Counted from the stretch's first letter, positions 23,829 to 32,212 are shown. The stretch is DNA of 33,138 bases from Chryseobacterium polytrichastri (GCF_900142445.1 NZ_FRAV01000051.1:1-33138); one strand, 5' to 3'. Numbers and translations are program-made. Notes: a model not told the origin generated them from the sequence alone.

Positions 23829-24332
23829 ATGGCAGAAAAACATATTGTAGTACAAGGTGCTATGTGCAAATGCCAATTTGGACAGGCTCCGGATAAGCTT
23901 AAAGTGCTTACCCATAAGAAAGAATATGCTAACGATAAAGATGCCTCAAAAAAACTTATCGTAACCACCAAAGAAATAGGAGCAGCTACATTTGAAAAAA
24001 ATACTTTCGGAAACTGTACCAAGATGGGAGTACCGCCTCCGCCTTGTAAAATAATGGTGACCGAATGGCAGAATTTTTATGATAAAGTACAATTGAGTAA
24101 TGGCGGATTTATTATTCTGGAAGATAGCAAAGCGATTTGTGCCATTGCGGGAACACCATGCATCGAGATTATAGATAATGGACAAAGAGCAGAAGCCTGC
24201 CAACAAAATTTTAAAAATGCAGATAAAGACGTGCAACAGCAAATCAATCCCTTGGTAGATTCTGAAAGCATGCAAAAGAAGGAAATGGTATACGATATTA
24301 CGGGAGATAGCATTAAACAAACTCTAAGTTAA
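23829..24332 (+). CDS. DUF4280 PAAR-like spike-tip protein
   Basis: A 167-residue protein. Residues 5-120 match DUF4280: HIVVQGAMCKCQFG (5-18), NTFGNCTKMGVPPPPCKIMV (58-77), and ILEDSKAICAIAGTPCIEI (96-114), with conserved cysteines that may bind a metal or form the tip. DUF4280 is a PAAR-like fold that sharpens contractile-system spikes and links effectors to them. The C-terminal 45 residues are polar and glutamine-rich (QQNFKNADKDVQQQINP) and may contact the next protein. It starts 29 nt after the LysM gene and ends 5 nt before the 965-residue gene, supporting a tip-effector pair. Confidence 0.92.
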   Translation: MAEKHIVVQGAMCKCQFGQAPDKLKVLTHKKEYANDKDASKKLIVTTKEIGAATFEKNTFGNCTKMGVPPPPCKIMVTEWQNFYDKVQLSNGGFIILEDSKAICAIAGTPCIEIIDNGQRAEACQQNFKNADKDVQQQINPLVDSESMQKKEMVYDITGDSIKQTLS

Positions 24333-24337
24333 CTGAC

Positions 24338-27235
24338 ATGGGAAAAGGAGTAAATAAGATTGATATAGCTACAAACGAGGTGAATGCAAAAGTATTAAGC
24401 CGATCAGGAAACCGTATTTGTGTTGAAGCTGGCAAACTCATCTGGTTTAAAGTTTCCGAGTGGATGTCAGGAACCACGGATGTAGATAAAAAGAAAGGCA
24501 CGATCTGGATAAGACAGGACTATACCAGAGAGATGATCATCAATAAAAAAGAGATTGGACCAAGCCAAATATACGGCTATGCTTTTGAAAAAAAAGAGTG
24601 TGGCGCTTCAGCCTATTATTATATTGAATCCACTCTTTTCGGAAATAGGGATACTAAAAATAATACAGGACTCTATGTAAAAGGATTTTCTCCAGCTTTG
24701 CTTGTCAGTAGCAAATGGTCTCTGCAAAATGGAGGTGAGGATCAGCGTGCCCGTAAATTTTCATTTGGAGAGAATGTTTTTCTGGGATTGGAAACAGAAG
24801 GTTTGAATCAACAAACGCTTACAATAGAAGTATATCGCCTCAATAATGAAGTTACTTTTGGTAAAGTGGCGGGAAGGGTATTTGATAGAAATTATGATCC
24901 TACAAAAGATGACGAGCAGACCAAAGTATTTCAGAAGCAAGCTAAAGTTATTCAAGGAGAAGTTAACACAGAATTTACCATTCAGCCGTCTTGGAAGAAA
25001 GGAACGGAAGATAATTTGTTTTACGTTAAAGTAAAAGATGGAAACAGTTATGTACAAGATAACAAGAAGCAGATCATCCACGGGAGATATTTAAAAGTTA
25101 AAAACAATATTGTTCCCATAAAGCAGAATATGGTAACCCTTACCAATAATGCTCCAGTAAAAGTGGGTGCGGCGGATAAAGAAGTTAAAGTAAATCACCT
25201 TTGCACCTATAAACAAATCAATATAGAAGATAATGGCGAAACTTTTGAGGTTTTTAGAGAAGGACAGACTACTTTCAAAAAAACGTCACCTGTAGTTCAA
25301 TATACAACAGCAAAAGTTCATTTTAATTTTGATAAATCTGATATCCGCTCTGAGGCTCGCGACACTTTAAAATACCTGCTAGACTTTTTGCTCTATAATC
25401 AGCATTTAGATATGACCCTTTCCGGGCATGCTGATGACAGAGGAACGTTAGATTATAACCAAGCTCTTTCTGAAAGAAGAGCGCAAGCAGTAAAAGATTT
25501 TTTCTCGAAAGGAGGATTAGATAAAAACAGGATTAAGACAAGAGGATATGGAGAAGTGAGTCCTATCGCTTCCGGAAAAACAGAAGAAGCTTATAAGAAA
25601 AACAGAAGGGTAGAGATAGAATTCAGTTATATAGAATACAACCAAAATGCTCTTTTTTATGAAATGATTGCGCCGGATGCAAACAAAATGAAAGAGATTA
25701 CGGTAAATGTTTTAAACCGTTCGGATAAAGGTTGTTTCAGGAAAGAAAAGCATAATAAAAATATCATCTATGTAAATGAAACAGATAGTAAAGACCTTGT
25801 TCCAAAAACTGGAAATAGTATAAAACAGATTGTTTTTTCTCAACAGTCAGCTTTTCCTAAAAACTATGTATTGTTATTGGGGAAATTTTTAAATCCTATT
25901 TCAAAGATCTATTATCAGTTTGCGTTTCATATCAACAGCTGCGCCTATTATGCTGACAAAGAAAAAGCAACGCTGGAAGTAAGGGTTTACCCGGATGTAG
26001 TATGGATTGGGCATTTTCAGTATAATGGAGAAGAAACTGTAATGCCTTATTATTTTCATAAGCAAAATTTTGTCTTAGAGCAGGGAATTTCTGATGTTCT
26101 TAATGAATTGAAGGAAACTACTTTTTATAAGATTTACAGATTAATTCCTGCAAATTTTATTGTTGAGCATACCTTATTGAAATATATTGAAAGTCAGGCA
26201 AAAAGCTACTTTTATGGAATACATACTTATCACAATCGTACAGTTGAGAAGGCTGGGCAAGAGCTTTCTCTTTCGGGTACTCAGACGAATTTAATAAAAC
26301 AAACTCAGTATACAAGATTTGCCGCAGCCGCAGTAATCTATGGTTTTGTAGTGGTAGGAATCATCATAGATTTATTAATGATCTATCTTACAAGAGGTAA
26401 AAATATAAGTACCAAGCTGGAAAAATTTGCTAAAATGGCAAGAAAGGCTGAAAGTATTCTTAAAAAGATGAATGATGCGGGTGTTGAATTGATTCCACCG
26501 GCTATTGCTGTGAATGCAGGAATGTATTATCAGAAGCAGAAAAATGGAAAGCTAGCCTTAGTGTATGAAGCTAATATAAAGGCTGATCCATTGGTAGCGG
26601 TCAACTTTAAAAAAGAATTTGATCTTATAAAGTTGATAACTAAGACTATTGATGGTATCAAAGGTGCTGTACATCCTAAAGGAACAGAAAAAAAATTAAA
26701 AGAAAATAGAGAAAATAGTAGTAAAATAGAACAGTATTTCGAAAAATTAGGAACTTCTGTTAAAGGAGAAATTTCAGTGAGAGGAGATATTATGTTTGAA
26801 CAGAATATAAAATATAATTTCCTTACAAATAGTTACAGCTTTGTAGATAAACTTGGAAATTTGGTTGCCAGTGCACAGAATGAGTCTATTATAAAAGAAC
26901 AGATTAGTTTTGAAGCCAAAATTCAAGGAGAATTCAAATTAATGTTTAAATTTAACCCTCTTCAGGCAAAGGTTGAAGGAAAAATAGACATTGAGCTAAG
27001 TGGAGGTGTAGGTGTAAAATTAAAGTATGGAGTGAATGTGATAGAAGGGAAAGGTTTGTTTATAGAAAAAATATTATACTGTTCGGGAATTGAAGGGAAA
27101 TATAAAGGAAGTCTTATAGGAACTTCTATTTTTGGAACAAGTAAAATAGAAACTAATGATGGTAAACCTACACCTTTTACACTTGTTGAGCCTTTTGAAG
27201 TTAAATTATATGAAATTCAATTATTTAAATCATAA
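24338..27235 (+). CDS. Candidate T6SS effector with central OmpA peptidoglycan-binding domain
   Basis: A 965-residue protein I cannot name as a whole. There is no signal peptide. Residues 1-320 are beta-rich with Ig-like or jelly-roll-type stretches (LSRSGNRICVEAGKLIWFKV near the start). An OmpA/MotB peptidoglycan-binding domain follows at about 325-430, with VHFNFDKSDIRSEA, LSGHADDRGTLDYNQALSER and NRRVEIEF (Asp367 and Arg381 are the usual diaminopimelate contacts). Residues 440-650 are unassigned. A single hydrophobic segment at about 661-684 precedes a Lys-rich, possibly coiled region and a C-terminal beta-rich part (about 790-965, alternating KGEISVRGDIMFEQNIKY-type strands). It follows the PAAR-like gene by 5 nt, and two lipoprotein genes follow. 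Toxin function is inferred from context. Confidence 0.85.
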   Translation: MGKGVNKIDIATNEVNAKVLSRSGNRICVEAGKLIWFKVSEWMSGTTDVDKKKGTIWIRQDYTREMIINKKEIGPSQIYGYAFEKKECGASAYYYIESTLFGNRDTKNNTGLYVKGFSPALLVSSKWSLQNGGEDQRARKFSFGENVFLGLETEGLNQQTLTIEVYRLNNEVTFGKVAGRVFDRNYDPTKDDEQTKVFQKQAKVIQGEVNTEFTIQPSWKKGTEDNLFYVKVKDGNSYVQDNKKQIIHGRYLKVKNNIVPIKQNMVTLTNNAPVKVGAADKEVKVNHLCTYKQINIEDNGETFEVFREGQTTFKKTSPVVQYTTAKVHFNFDKSDIRSEARDTLKYLLDFLLYNQHLDMTLSGHADDRGTLDYNQALSERRAQAVKDFFSKGGLDKNRIKTRGYGEVSPIASGKTEEAYKKNRRVEIEFSYIEYNQNALFYEMIAPDANKMKEITVNVLNRSDKGCFRKEKHNKNIIYVNETDSKDLVPKTGNSIKQIVFSQQSAFPKNYVLLLGKFLNPISKIYYQFAFHINSCAYYADKEKATLEVRVYPDVVWIGHFQYNGEETVMPYYFHKQNFVLEQGISDVLNELKETTFYKIYRLIPANFIVEHTLLKYIESQAKSYFYGIHTYHNRTVEKAGQELSLSGTQTNLIKQTQYTRFAAAAVIYGFVVVGIIIDLLMIYLTRGKNISTKLEKFAKMARKAESILKKMNDAGVELIPPAIAVNAGMYYQKQKNGKLALVYEANIKADPLVAVNFKKEFDLIKLITKTIDGIKGAVHPKGTEKKLKENRENSSKIEQYFEKLGTSVKGEISVRGDIMFEQNIKYNFLTNSYSFVDKLGNLVASAQNESIIKEQISFEAKIQGEFKLMFKFNPLQAKVEGKIDIELSGGVGVKLKYGVNVIEGKGLFIEKILYCSGIEGKYKGSLIGTSIFGTSKIETNDGKPTPFTLVEPFEVKLYEIQLFKS

Positions 27236-27241
27236 TAAAAT

Positions 27242-28219
27242 ATGAAAAAACTGCTTTTAAGTTTAATATTTATTACAAGTTTGACGGCTTGTTCTCAAAG
27301 TAAAAATGAAATTATGCAAAACACGAATATTAATGCAAACAATATAGTAGAAGAGATTACAAAACAGATTAAACATTATCCTTCCGAAAAACAATATACT
27401 TTTAACTATAACAATCATATGTGCTATTTTGAGATTTTAGTAAATGATATGCCGTCATTTAAAGAATATGATGAAGCGCAAACAGGATCTGCATTTTTAA
27501 TAAATGATGCTATTTTTAAAAGTGGAAAACAAAAGGTTACTTATAAAATCTACCCTGCAAGTTCAGAAGTACTTCCTGATAATACAGATTTGAAGTTGAC
27601 ATTAAGTTCTTATGATCAGAAAAATAAAAATGCAGATGATGTCACTTATATGGAATACAGTATTCCCAAAAATGAAAAAAAGGTAACAGAGAATTATTCC
27701 AAATATACATTTTCGGGAGCAGGAAAGACATTTTATGAAGGTAGCTTTGATATTAATGTAGAAGTTCCATATACCAATCAATCTCCATTTGAGAAAGCAC
27801 AGGATTTACGTAAAATGGATAAGAAAGAACTGGAGATAAAATTAGTAAAAGAATATAATAAGGTCCGTAGTATTTATCAGAGCAAAGACAAAGATCAAGT
27901 TGCCCGCCTTTTATTTGATAAATTGAAAAACCAGATGGTGGCAGAGTACGCTTCGCCAGAAAAAGTAAAAGCGGCTTGGAATGAGGCAGGAGAAATATTA
28001 TTCAATAGCGATATCGAAATACTCCCTATTGAAAAATATCAGATGCGTTTCTTTGCAGAGGGAAGATTAGTGGCACTTTATGCGGATGGTTCTAACCCAA
28101 AAACGAAAGGAGACAATGCTCTAATTTGTAATATGAAGTCTGGTTATGGAAAAGGATTGCTAGAATTGAAACACTTATTTTATATTCCTCAAGGTGAGAC
28201 AGAGTTTAAGGTGTATTAG
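27242..28219 (+). CDS. Lipoprotein, candidate immunity protein (tandem copy 1)
   Basis: A 325-residue lipoprotein with signal peptide and lipobox LTAC (Cys17). No named domain is recognised. It is homologous over its length to the next gene: both share HYPSEKQYTFNY/YYPSEKIYTLGY, CYFE..V, FKSGK....YK.YP, GKTFYEG, PFE.A.DLRKM, SIYQ and a C-terminal YIPQG-(E/K)-.EF. It begins 6 nt after the 965-residue candidate effector gene. A periplasmic lipoprotein directly after an effector is a typical immunity layout; this is inference. It is probably anchored in the inner or outer membrane and faces the periplasm. Confidence 0.82.
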   Translation: MKKLLLSLIFITSLTACSQSKNEIMQNTNINANNIVEEITKQIKHYPSEKQYTFNYNNHMCYFEILVNDMPSFKEYDEAQTGSAFLINDAIFKSGKQKVTYKIYPASSEVLPDNTDLKLTLSSYDQKNKNADDVTYMEYSIPKNEKKVTENYSKYTFSGAGKTFYEGSFDINVEVPYTNQSPFEKAQDLRKMDKKELEIKLVKEYNKVRSIYQSKDKDQVARLLFDKLKNQMVAEYASPEKVKAAWNEAGEILFNSDIEILPIEKYQMRFFAEGRLVALYADGSNPKTKGDNALICNMKSGYGKGLLELKHLFYIPQGETEFKVY

Positions 28220-28220
28220 A

Positions 28221-29234
28221 ATGAATACTTTCACAAAATACATGCAGTCTATTTTGTTGGGAATAAGTCTTATGGCTTGTTCTCAAACAGCAAATAGCGT
28301 CAATCAAAATTCAAAGATAACTGCAGACAATATAGCAGATGAAATTTCGAAACAAGTGAAGTACTATCCTTCGGAGAAAATATATACTCTTGGTTACTCT
28401 AATGATAAGTGCTATTTTGAGATGTTTGTAGATGGAATTAAATTGACAAAAGCATTTAACAAAGCATTGGGCAATACTGCTGTGGAAATTAATCATGTTC
28501 TTTTCAAGAGTGGAAAACATACCATTTCCTATAAAATGTATCCTTTGGGAAAATCTAAAGAATATGATGAGGTTTTCAATACGCTTGTAGAAGATACGGA
28601 TCTTGATTTTGATTTAAAATCTTATGATCTTAAAAACGAAAAAGCGCCAGATACAGAGTACATGACCTATTCTCTTCCTAAAAAGAAAGAGGAAATTGCC
28701 AAAGGATATATTAAAGAAAAATTTGTTGGTGTCGGAAAAACGTTTTACGAAGGTAATGTTGATGTTACTATTGATGTTCCTTACAACTCGGAAGCTCCAT
28801 TTGAAAATGCGATGGACCTTCGTAAAATGAATAAAAATGAATTGGAAACTAAATTATTAAAGAAATATAAAGAAGTTTGGAGTATCTATCAAAATAAAGA
28901 ATACGACAATATCGCAAAACTGGAATATAATTCATTAAAAGATTTATATGTTTCTACTTATGAGAGTAAAGAGGTGATTAATAAAAATATTAATATCCTT
29001 TTTACAGAAATGTATAAAAGTTCTACTTTCAAAATGCAGCCCATAGAAAAATATAAATTAGAATTTTTTGCAGACGGTAAATTGGTGGCCTTAATGCTGG
29101 ACACAGATGATAACCGTTTACGTGGAAACACAGCACTTTGGGCAAAAGTAAACTATGATGGAGGAACAAGAGGAATATTTTTAAACAGATATTTCTATAT
29201 CCCTCAGGGGAAAAGTGAGTTTATGGCATATTAA
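28221..29234 (+). CDS. Lipoprotein, candidate immunity protein (tandem copy 2)
   Basis: I choose the ATG at 28221 (337 residues), one base after the stop of copy 1; it starts a lipoprotein signal peptide ending LMAC (Cys20), while the longer frame would overlap copy 1. The sequence is a clear paralogue of copy 1 with shared blocks across the whole length, but it has diverged markedly in the middle (KAFNKALGNTAVEINHVL) and carries a small extra segment around KSKEYDEVFNTLVEDTD. A terminator and a REP-like repeat follow, ending the island. Confidence 0.84.
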   Translation: MNTFTKYMQSILLGISLMACSQTANSVNQNSKITADNIADEISKQVKYYPSEKIYTLGYSNDKCYFEMFVDGIKLTKAFNKALGNTAVEINHVLFKSGKHTISYKMYPLGKSKEYDEVFNTLVEDTDLDFDLKSYDLKNEKAPDTEYMTYSLPKKKEEIAKGYIKEKFVGVGKTFYEGNVDVTIDVPYNSEAPFENAMDLRKMNKNELETKLLKKYKEVWSIYQNKEYDNIAKLEYNSLKDLYVSTYESKEVINKNINILFTEMYKSSTFKMQPIEKYKLEFFADGKLVALMLDTDDNRLRGNTALWAKVNYDGGTRGIFLNRYFYIPQGKSEFMAY

Positions 29235-29250
29235 ACTTAATAATAAAGCT

Positions 29251-29288
29251 AAAAAGACTTCCCTTATTAAAGAGAAGTCTTTTTTTTG
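29251..29288 (+). terminator. Terminator at the end of the T6SS effector operon
   Basis: The stem AAAGACTTC / GAAGTCTTT with a partly paired interior and an eight-T run lies 18 nt after the last lipoprotein gene. A REP-like repeat begins at the end of the T-run. Confidence 0.9.
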
Positions 29289-29322
29289 TCATTGCGAGGA
29301 GCGTAAGCGACGAAGCAATCTC
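29288..29322 (+). repeat. REP-like palindromic repeat, solo copy
   Basis: This 35-bp ATTGC...GCAAT element is nearly identical to 493-526 and sits directly on the tail of the T6SS terminator. No nuclease gene is beside it. Immediately right, 29341-29357 holds a related ATTCC/GGAAT mini-stem. Confidence 0.9.
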
Positions 29323-29338
29323 AATACAATGACCAATT

Positions 29339-29357
29339 TGTTATTCCGGAGGAATCT
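29339..29357. repeat. Mini-palindrome of the ATTCC/GGAAT class
   Basis: The sequence ATTCC-GGA-GGAAT-CT is the third stem variant of the REP-like group, in the 29323-29493 spacer. The remaining spacer is unremarkable. Confidence 0.5.
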
Positions 29358-29493
29358 AAACTTAGCTCAGAAATCTAATTGTTGAGATTCTTTAAGAAAT
29401 CGAAAATTCGACCAATCCAATGACAAAATTTCGTGAAATTTTCATTTTTTTTTGCAGCTAGAAAATTAACGAATCAAATCTGGTTTTAAATTT

Positions 29494-31278
29494 TTACTGT
29501 ACCACAAACTTCAATGTAGTATTATCCAGTTTTAAAATATAAATTCCCTGTTCTAAGTCTTTAATTTTAAGTGAGCTTCTACTATTTTTAAAGGGTTGAT
29601 AGATGGTCTGCATCACTTTTCCCTGTAAATTATAGATCTCAGCTTTTTGAATGTTTTGAGTTTCACCTTTTATAAAAATCTCTTGATGAGAAACAGGATT
29701 TGGATAAATCTCTAAATCTTTAGCTTTTTCCAAAGAAGAAAAACTTTGCTTTGCTGTTCCTGAATAACAGGTCCAGTTCAGATTATCAATCGCAACTCTA
29801 TTACTGGCTGAGGTATTTTCTAAACTCACAACCACATTTCCTGAAACATTGATATTATTGATAGTCGTTGTTGCAGCCGTTGTACTGTAAGGAACTGTTC
29901 CTACCGTTGTTCCATTTACTTTTACATTAAAAGTTCCATTGTTTCCTGAAAACTTCAGTTGGGTAGTTACTGTTAATGATCCAATCCCATTAGCTGAGCT
30001 GCTTGAAGTTAATGAACCGTCTCTTACCGTAATGGCTTTATTAGAAATTGTTTGGTCTGTTCTTGCATCGGTTGCGGTCCAGTTTATTCCTCCGTTCGTC
30101 CATGTTCTTGTTGAGTACGATGCACTGCTTGCAGGGATGGTTTCAAAAGTTTCATTCACACAATTTGTTGATGGAGTAGATGTTCCTGTATTGGTTGTTC
30201 CCGAAACGGTAGAACTATTTGTTGAAGAATTTCCTGCTGCATCTTTTGCGACAACATAAAAATTATAGTTTGTAGAAGGATTTAATCCTGAAATTGTTGT
30301 AGATGTTGAACTTACCGTAGTATTCAAGCTTCCGTTCATATAAATAGTATAGGAAGAAACACCCACATTATCAGTTGAGGCATTCCATGAAAGAGAAATA
30401 CTGTTGGATTTTTTTGAGGAAATTGTTAAGCCTGTAACTGTTGTCGGAGCCTGTGTATCTGTGACTGGTTGTTGAGAACCCCAAATTTGGTTAACGTAAC
30501 TTGGATTATCAATAAACGGATTTCTATTTCCCTGATAGGCATACGAAGCATTATTTCTGTTAATTTCAGCCTGAGAAACAGGATCCTGATTATGCCAAGC
30601 GAGTAGCACATTCAACTCCCAAGTCTGAAGTCCCGGAAATGCAGTGCTTCCGAGCATATTTCCTGAAGAAAAAGTTGAAAGCTTACTTTGATAACGGGTT
30701 ACAAAATATAAAATCATACGTGCAACGTCCCCTTTAAACTCATTGATGGGCTCGAAAACAACTCCTGAATATCCTGAAGAAACAGAATTTCCAAGCTTTG
30801 ATCCGTTCTTAGATGTAAACGTGGCTGTTCCTACTTTCCCATAAGGATAATTAGATCTCATCCCGTTTACTTTTCCGTCGGTAGCTCTGATGAAATTGAT
30901 GTCTGAAACCATTGGTGAAGCTTCATTAAATAAACTTTGAGGAATGACGTGCTCGCGGTTGTAGCAATTTCCTTCTATCGAATACGTTCCACACTGATTG
31001 GTCCCTGGAGTATATTTATAAGGATCGGGTCCGCTAGGATTTTCAGAATAAATATCTAAAATAGAACCGTCATTTTCATAATTTTTGTCGATGTCGGTCG
31101 TTTTATAAGCAGTCCAAAGTCCGTTGTAACCTTTGTCCTGATGCCCGTTGGTAATAATGGAACTTAATGCCGTTTTTAAAGGGGCTCCGGTAAGTCCGTT
31201 TGCAGCGTTGTAATATCCTACAGGAGCTTGAGCGTTGGTGAAACTCGCCCATACAAGAAATAAGATAATTTTTTTCAT
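29494..31278 (-). CDS. Secreted endonuclease I with fibronectin III domain and T9SS sorting domain
   Basis: A 594-residue exported nuclease. After a signal peptide (residues 1-17, FTNAQ) comes the EndA/NucM nuclease domain (about 20-267), with the beta-beta-alpha-metal centre CYNREHVIPQS (105-115, catalytic His110), FKGDVARMILYFVTRY (181-196) and NRNPFIDNPSYVNQIWG (251-267). A fibronectin type III module follows at about 275-362 (TGLTISSKKSNSISLSWNAS), then a carbohydrate-binding-like beta domain (about 375-505). A type A T9SS sorting domain (about 522-594: EIYPNPV...AEIYNLQGKV...GIYILKL) directs secretion and surface anchoring or release. It degrades extracellular nucleic acids, probably for nutrition, and shows the host has a type IX system. 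Confidence 0.94.
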   Translation of the reverse strand: MKKIILFLVWASFTNAQAPVGYYNAANGLTGAPLKTALSSIITNGHQDKGYNGLWTAYKTTDIDKNYENDGSILDIYSENPSGPDPYKYTPGTNQCGTYSIEGNCYNREHVIPQSLFNEASPMVSDINFIRATDGKVNGMRSNYPYGKVGTATFTSKNGSKLGNSVSSGYSGVVFEPINEFKGDVARMILYFVTRYQSKLSTFSSGNMLGSTAFPGLQTWELNVLLAWHNQDPVSQAEINRNNASYAYQGNRNPFIDNPSYVNQIWGSQQPVTDTQAPTTVTGLTISSKKSNSISLSWNASTDNVGVSSYTIYMNGSLNTTVSSTSTTISGLNPSTNYNFYVVAKDAAGNSSTNSSTVSGTTNTGTSTPSTNCVNETFETIPASSASYSTRTWTNGGINWTATDARTDQTISNKAITVRDGSLTSSSSANGIGSLTVTTQLKFSGNNGTFNVKVNGTTVGTVPYSTTAATTTINNINVSGNVVVSLENTSASNRVAIDNLNWTCYSGTAKQSFSSLEKAKDLEIYPNPVSHQEIFIKGETQNIQKAEIYNLQGKVMQTIYQPFKNSRSSLKIKDLEQGIYILKLDNTTLKFVVQ

Positions 31279-31397
31279 ATTAATAATTTACAGTAAGATT
31301 ACTATATTTTTTTGAATAGAAAATTACATTACTGTTAAATTTAATAGGTATTGCATTCCAGTTAACAACAATACTGTGGAACTTATATTGATTATAA

Positions 31398-31429
31398 TAA
31401 AAAAAGCCAACACAAAAATTGCGCTGGCT
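31398..31429 (-). terminator. Terminator of the DUF4136 gene
   Basis: The leftward stem AGCCA / TGGCT (31425-31429 / 31405-31409) has a 15-nt loop with further pairing and is followed by a run of seven T. It closes the DUF5522-DUF4136 unit. Confidence 0.75.
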
Positions 31430-31460
31430 CTATTAATATAATTGATTGATTTAAATCTTA

Positions 31461-31988
31461 TTATTTTCTCTGTGGAGGATAGTTTTTCATAATATCCGCC
31501 ATGATAGCAGGGATCTGTCTTTGTTTAGCTTTTGGTGAATCTACAGAAATTCCGCTTCCGATACCTTGCCAAACCAATTTGTTGGATTTAGCATCTACAA
31601 GATCCACGATGATAGCACCTTCATTATAGTTGCTTGTCCATGTTCTGCTCATACCAACACCCCAACCGAAAGGCCCGCCCCAGCCATACATTCCGTATGG
31701 AGAAGTATTATTAATATCCGTTACTTTCTTGTGATTGGCTTTTACATTTACGATCAAATCAGGATTTTCTCCCGAATGAAGACCTTTGGTTTGAAGTTGC
31801 TTAGACAACTCATTCAAAACTCTGTCTTTATCAATATCATTCAACTTCAGGTCATCAATTCTTATTTTATACGTTTTATAAGAAGTGAATTTTGCAGTAT
31901 CAGCATAGTCTGAACGTACTTGGAAAGGACTACAAGACGTTAAACCCAAAGTAGCCGCAGCTAACAAAATAAAAATATATTTTTTCAT
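31461..31988 (-). CDS. DUF4136 lipoprotein
   Basis: I start this at the ATG at 31988 (175 residues) because it gives a good lipoprotein signal peptide, MKKYIFILLAAATLGLTSC, with Cys19; the longer frame runs into the upstream gene. The mature protein matches DUF4136: SDYADTAKFTSYKTYKI, a middle LNELSKQLQTKGL helix and the closing EGAIIVDLVDAKSNKLVWQG. A glycine/aromatic stretch (MYGWGGPFGWGVGM) sits in the centre. Function unknown; these are periplasmic or outer-membrane proteins. It starts one base after the DUF5522 gene ends. Confidence 0.9.
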   Translation of the reverse strand: MKKYIFILLAAATLGLTSCSPFQVRSDYADTAKFTSYKTYKIRIDDLKLNDIDKDRVLNELSKQLQTKGLHSGENPDLIVNVKANHKKVTDINNTSPYGMYGWGGPFGWGVGMSRTWTSNYNEGAIIVDLVDAKSNKLVWQGIGSGISVDSPKAKQRQIPAIMADIMKNYPPQRK

Positions 31989-31989
31989 T

Positions 31990-32172
31990 TTATTTATTTT
32001 TTTTATCGTTTTTAATGAATGTATCGGTCTTTTTATCGTAGCCATATGGGCAGTGCCTACAGCCACTTTTACAGCAATGTCCCCTTTTTAGGTGAAATTT
32101 CTCTGTGAAAACCTTATACCCTTGTTCGTTGTAGTAAAAGTCTTCACCCTCTTTGATATCGAAAAGTGCCAT
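31990..32172 (-). CDS. DUF5522 small cysteine-rich protein
   Basis: A 60-residue protein matching DUF5522: DFYYNEQGYKVFTEKFHLKR followed by GHCCKSGCRHCPYGYD (residues 31-46), in which four cysteines and a histidine look like a metal-binding cluster. It ends in a Lys/Asn-rich tail. It has no signal peptide and is probably cytoplasmic. Function unknown. It is separated by one base from the DUF4136 lipoprotein gene, so the two are co-transcribed; no promoter box is seen just upstream on this strand. Confidence 0.88.
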   Translation of the reverse strand: MALFDIKEGEDFYYNEQGYKVFTEKFHLKRGHCCKSGCRHCPYGYDKKTDTFIKNDKKNK

Positions 32173-32199
32173 AAGTTAAATCGCTAAGTCAAAAAACTT

Positions 32200-32207
32200 T
32201 ATATTTG
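32200..32207 (+). promoter_or_regulatory. Candidate -7 promoter box (TATATTTG) for a near-leaderless transcript
   Basis: TATATTTG fits TAnnTTTG and ends only 5 nt before the ATG at 32213, so transcription would start at or next to the start codon. No clear TTG is found 16-20 nt upstream, which lowers confidence. Confidence 0.4.
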
Positions 32208-32212
32208 TTATT

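Noticed and set aside
24338..27235. Ordinary OmpA-type outer-membrane protein
   Set aside because: It lacks a signal peptide or lipobox, is far longer than usual, and follows a PAAR-like gene directly.
29939..30259. A 106-codon plus-strand open frame inside the endonuclease gene
   Set aside because: Antisense shadow of repetitive Thr/Val-rich beta-domain coding DNA; low complexity and no family resemblance.
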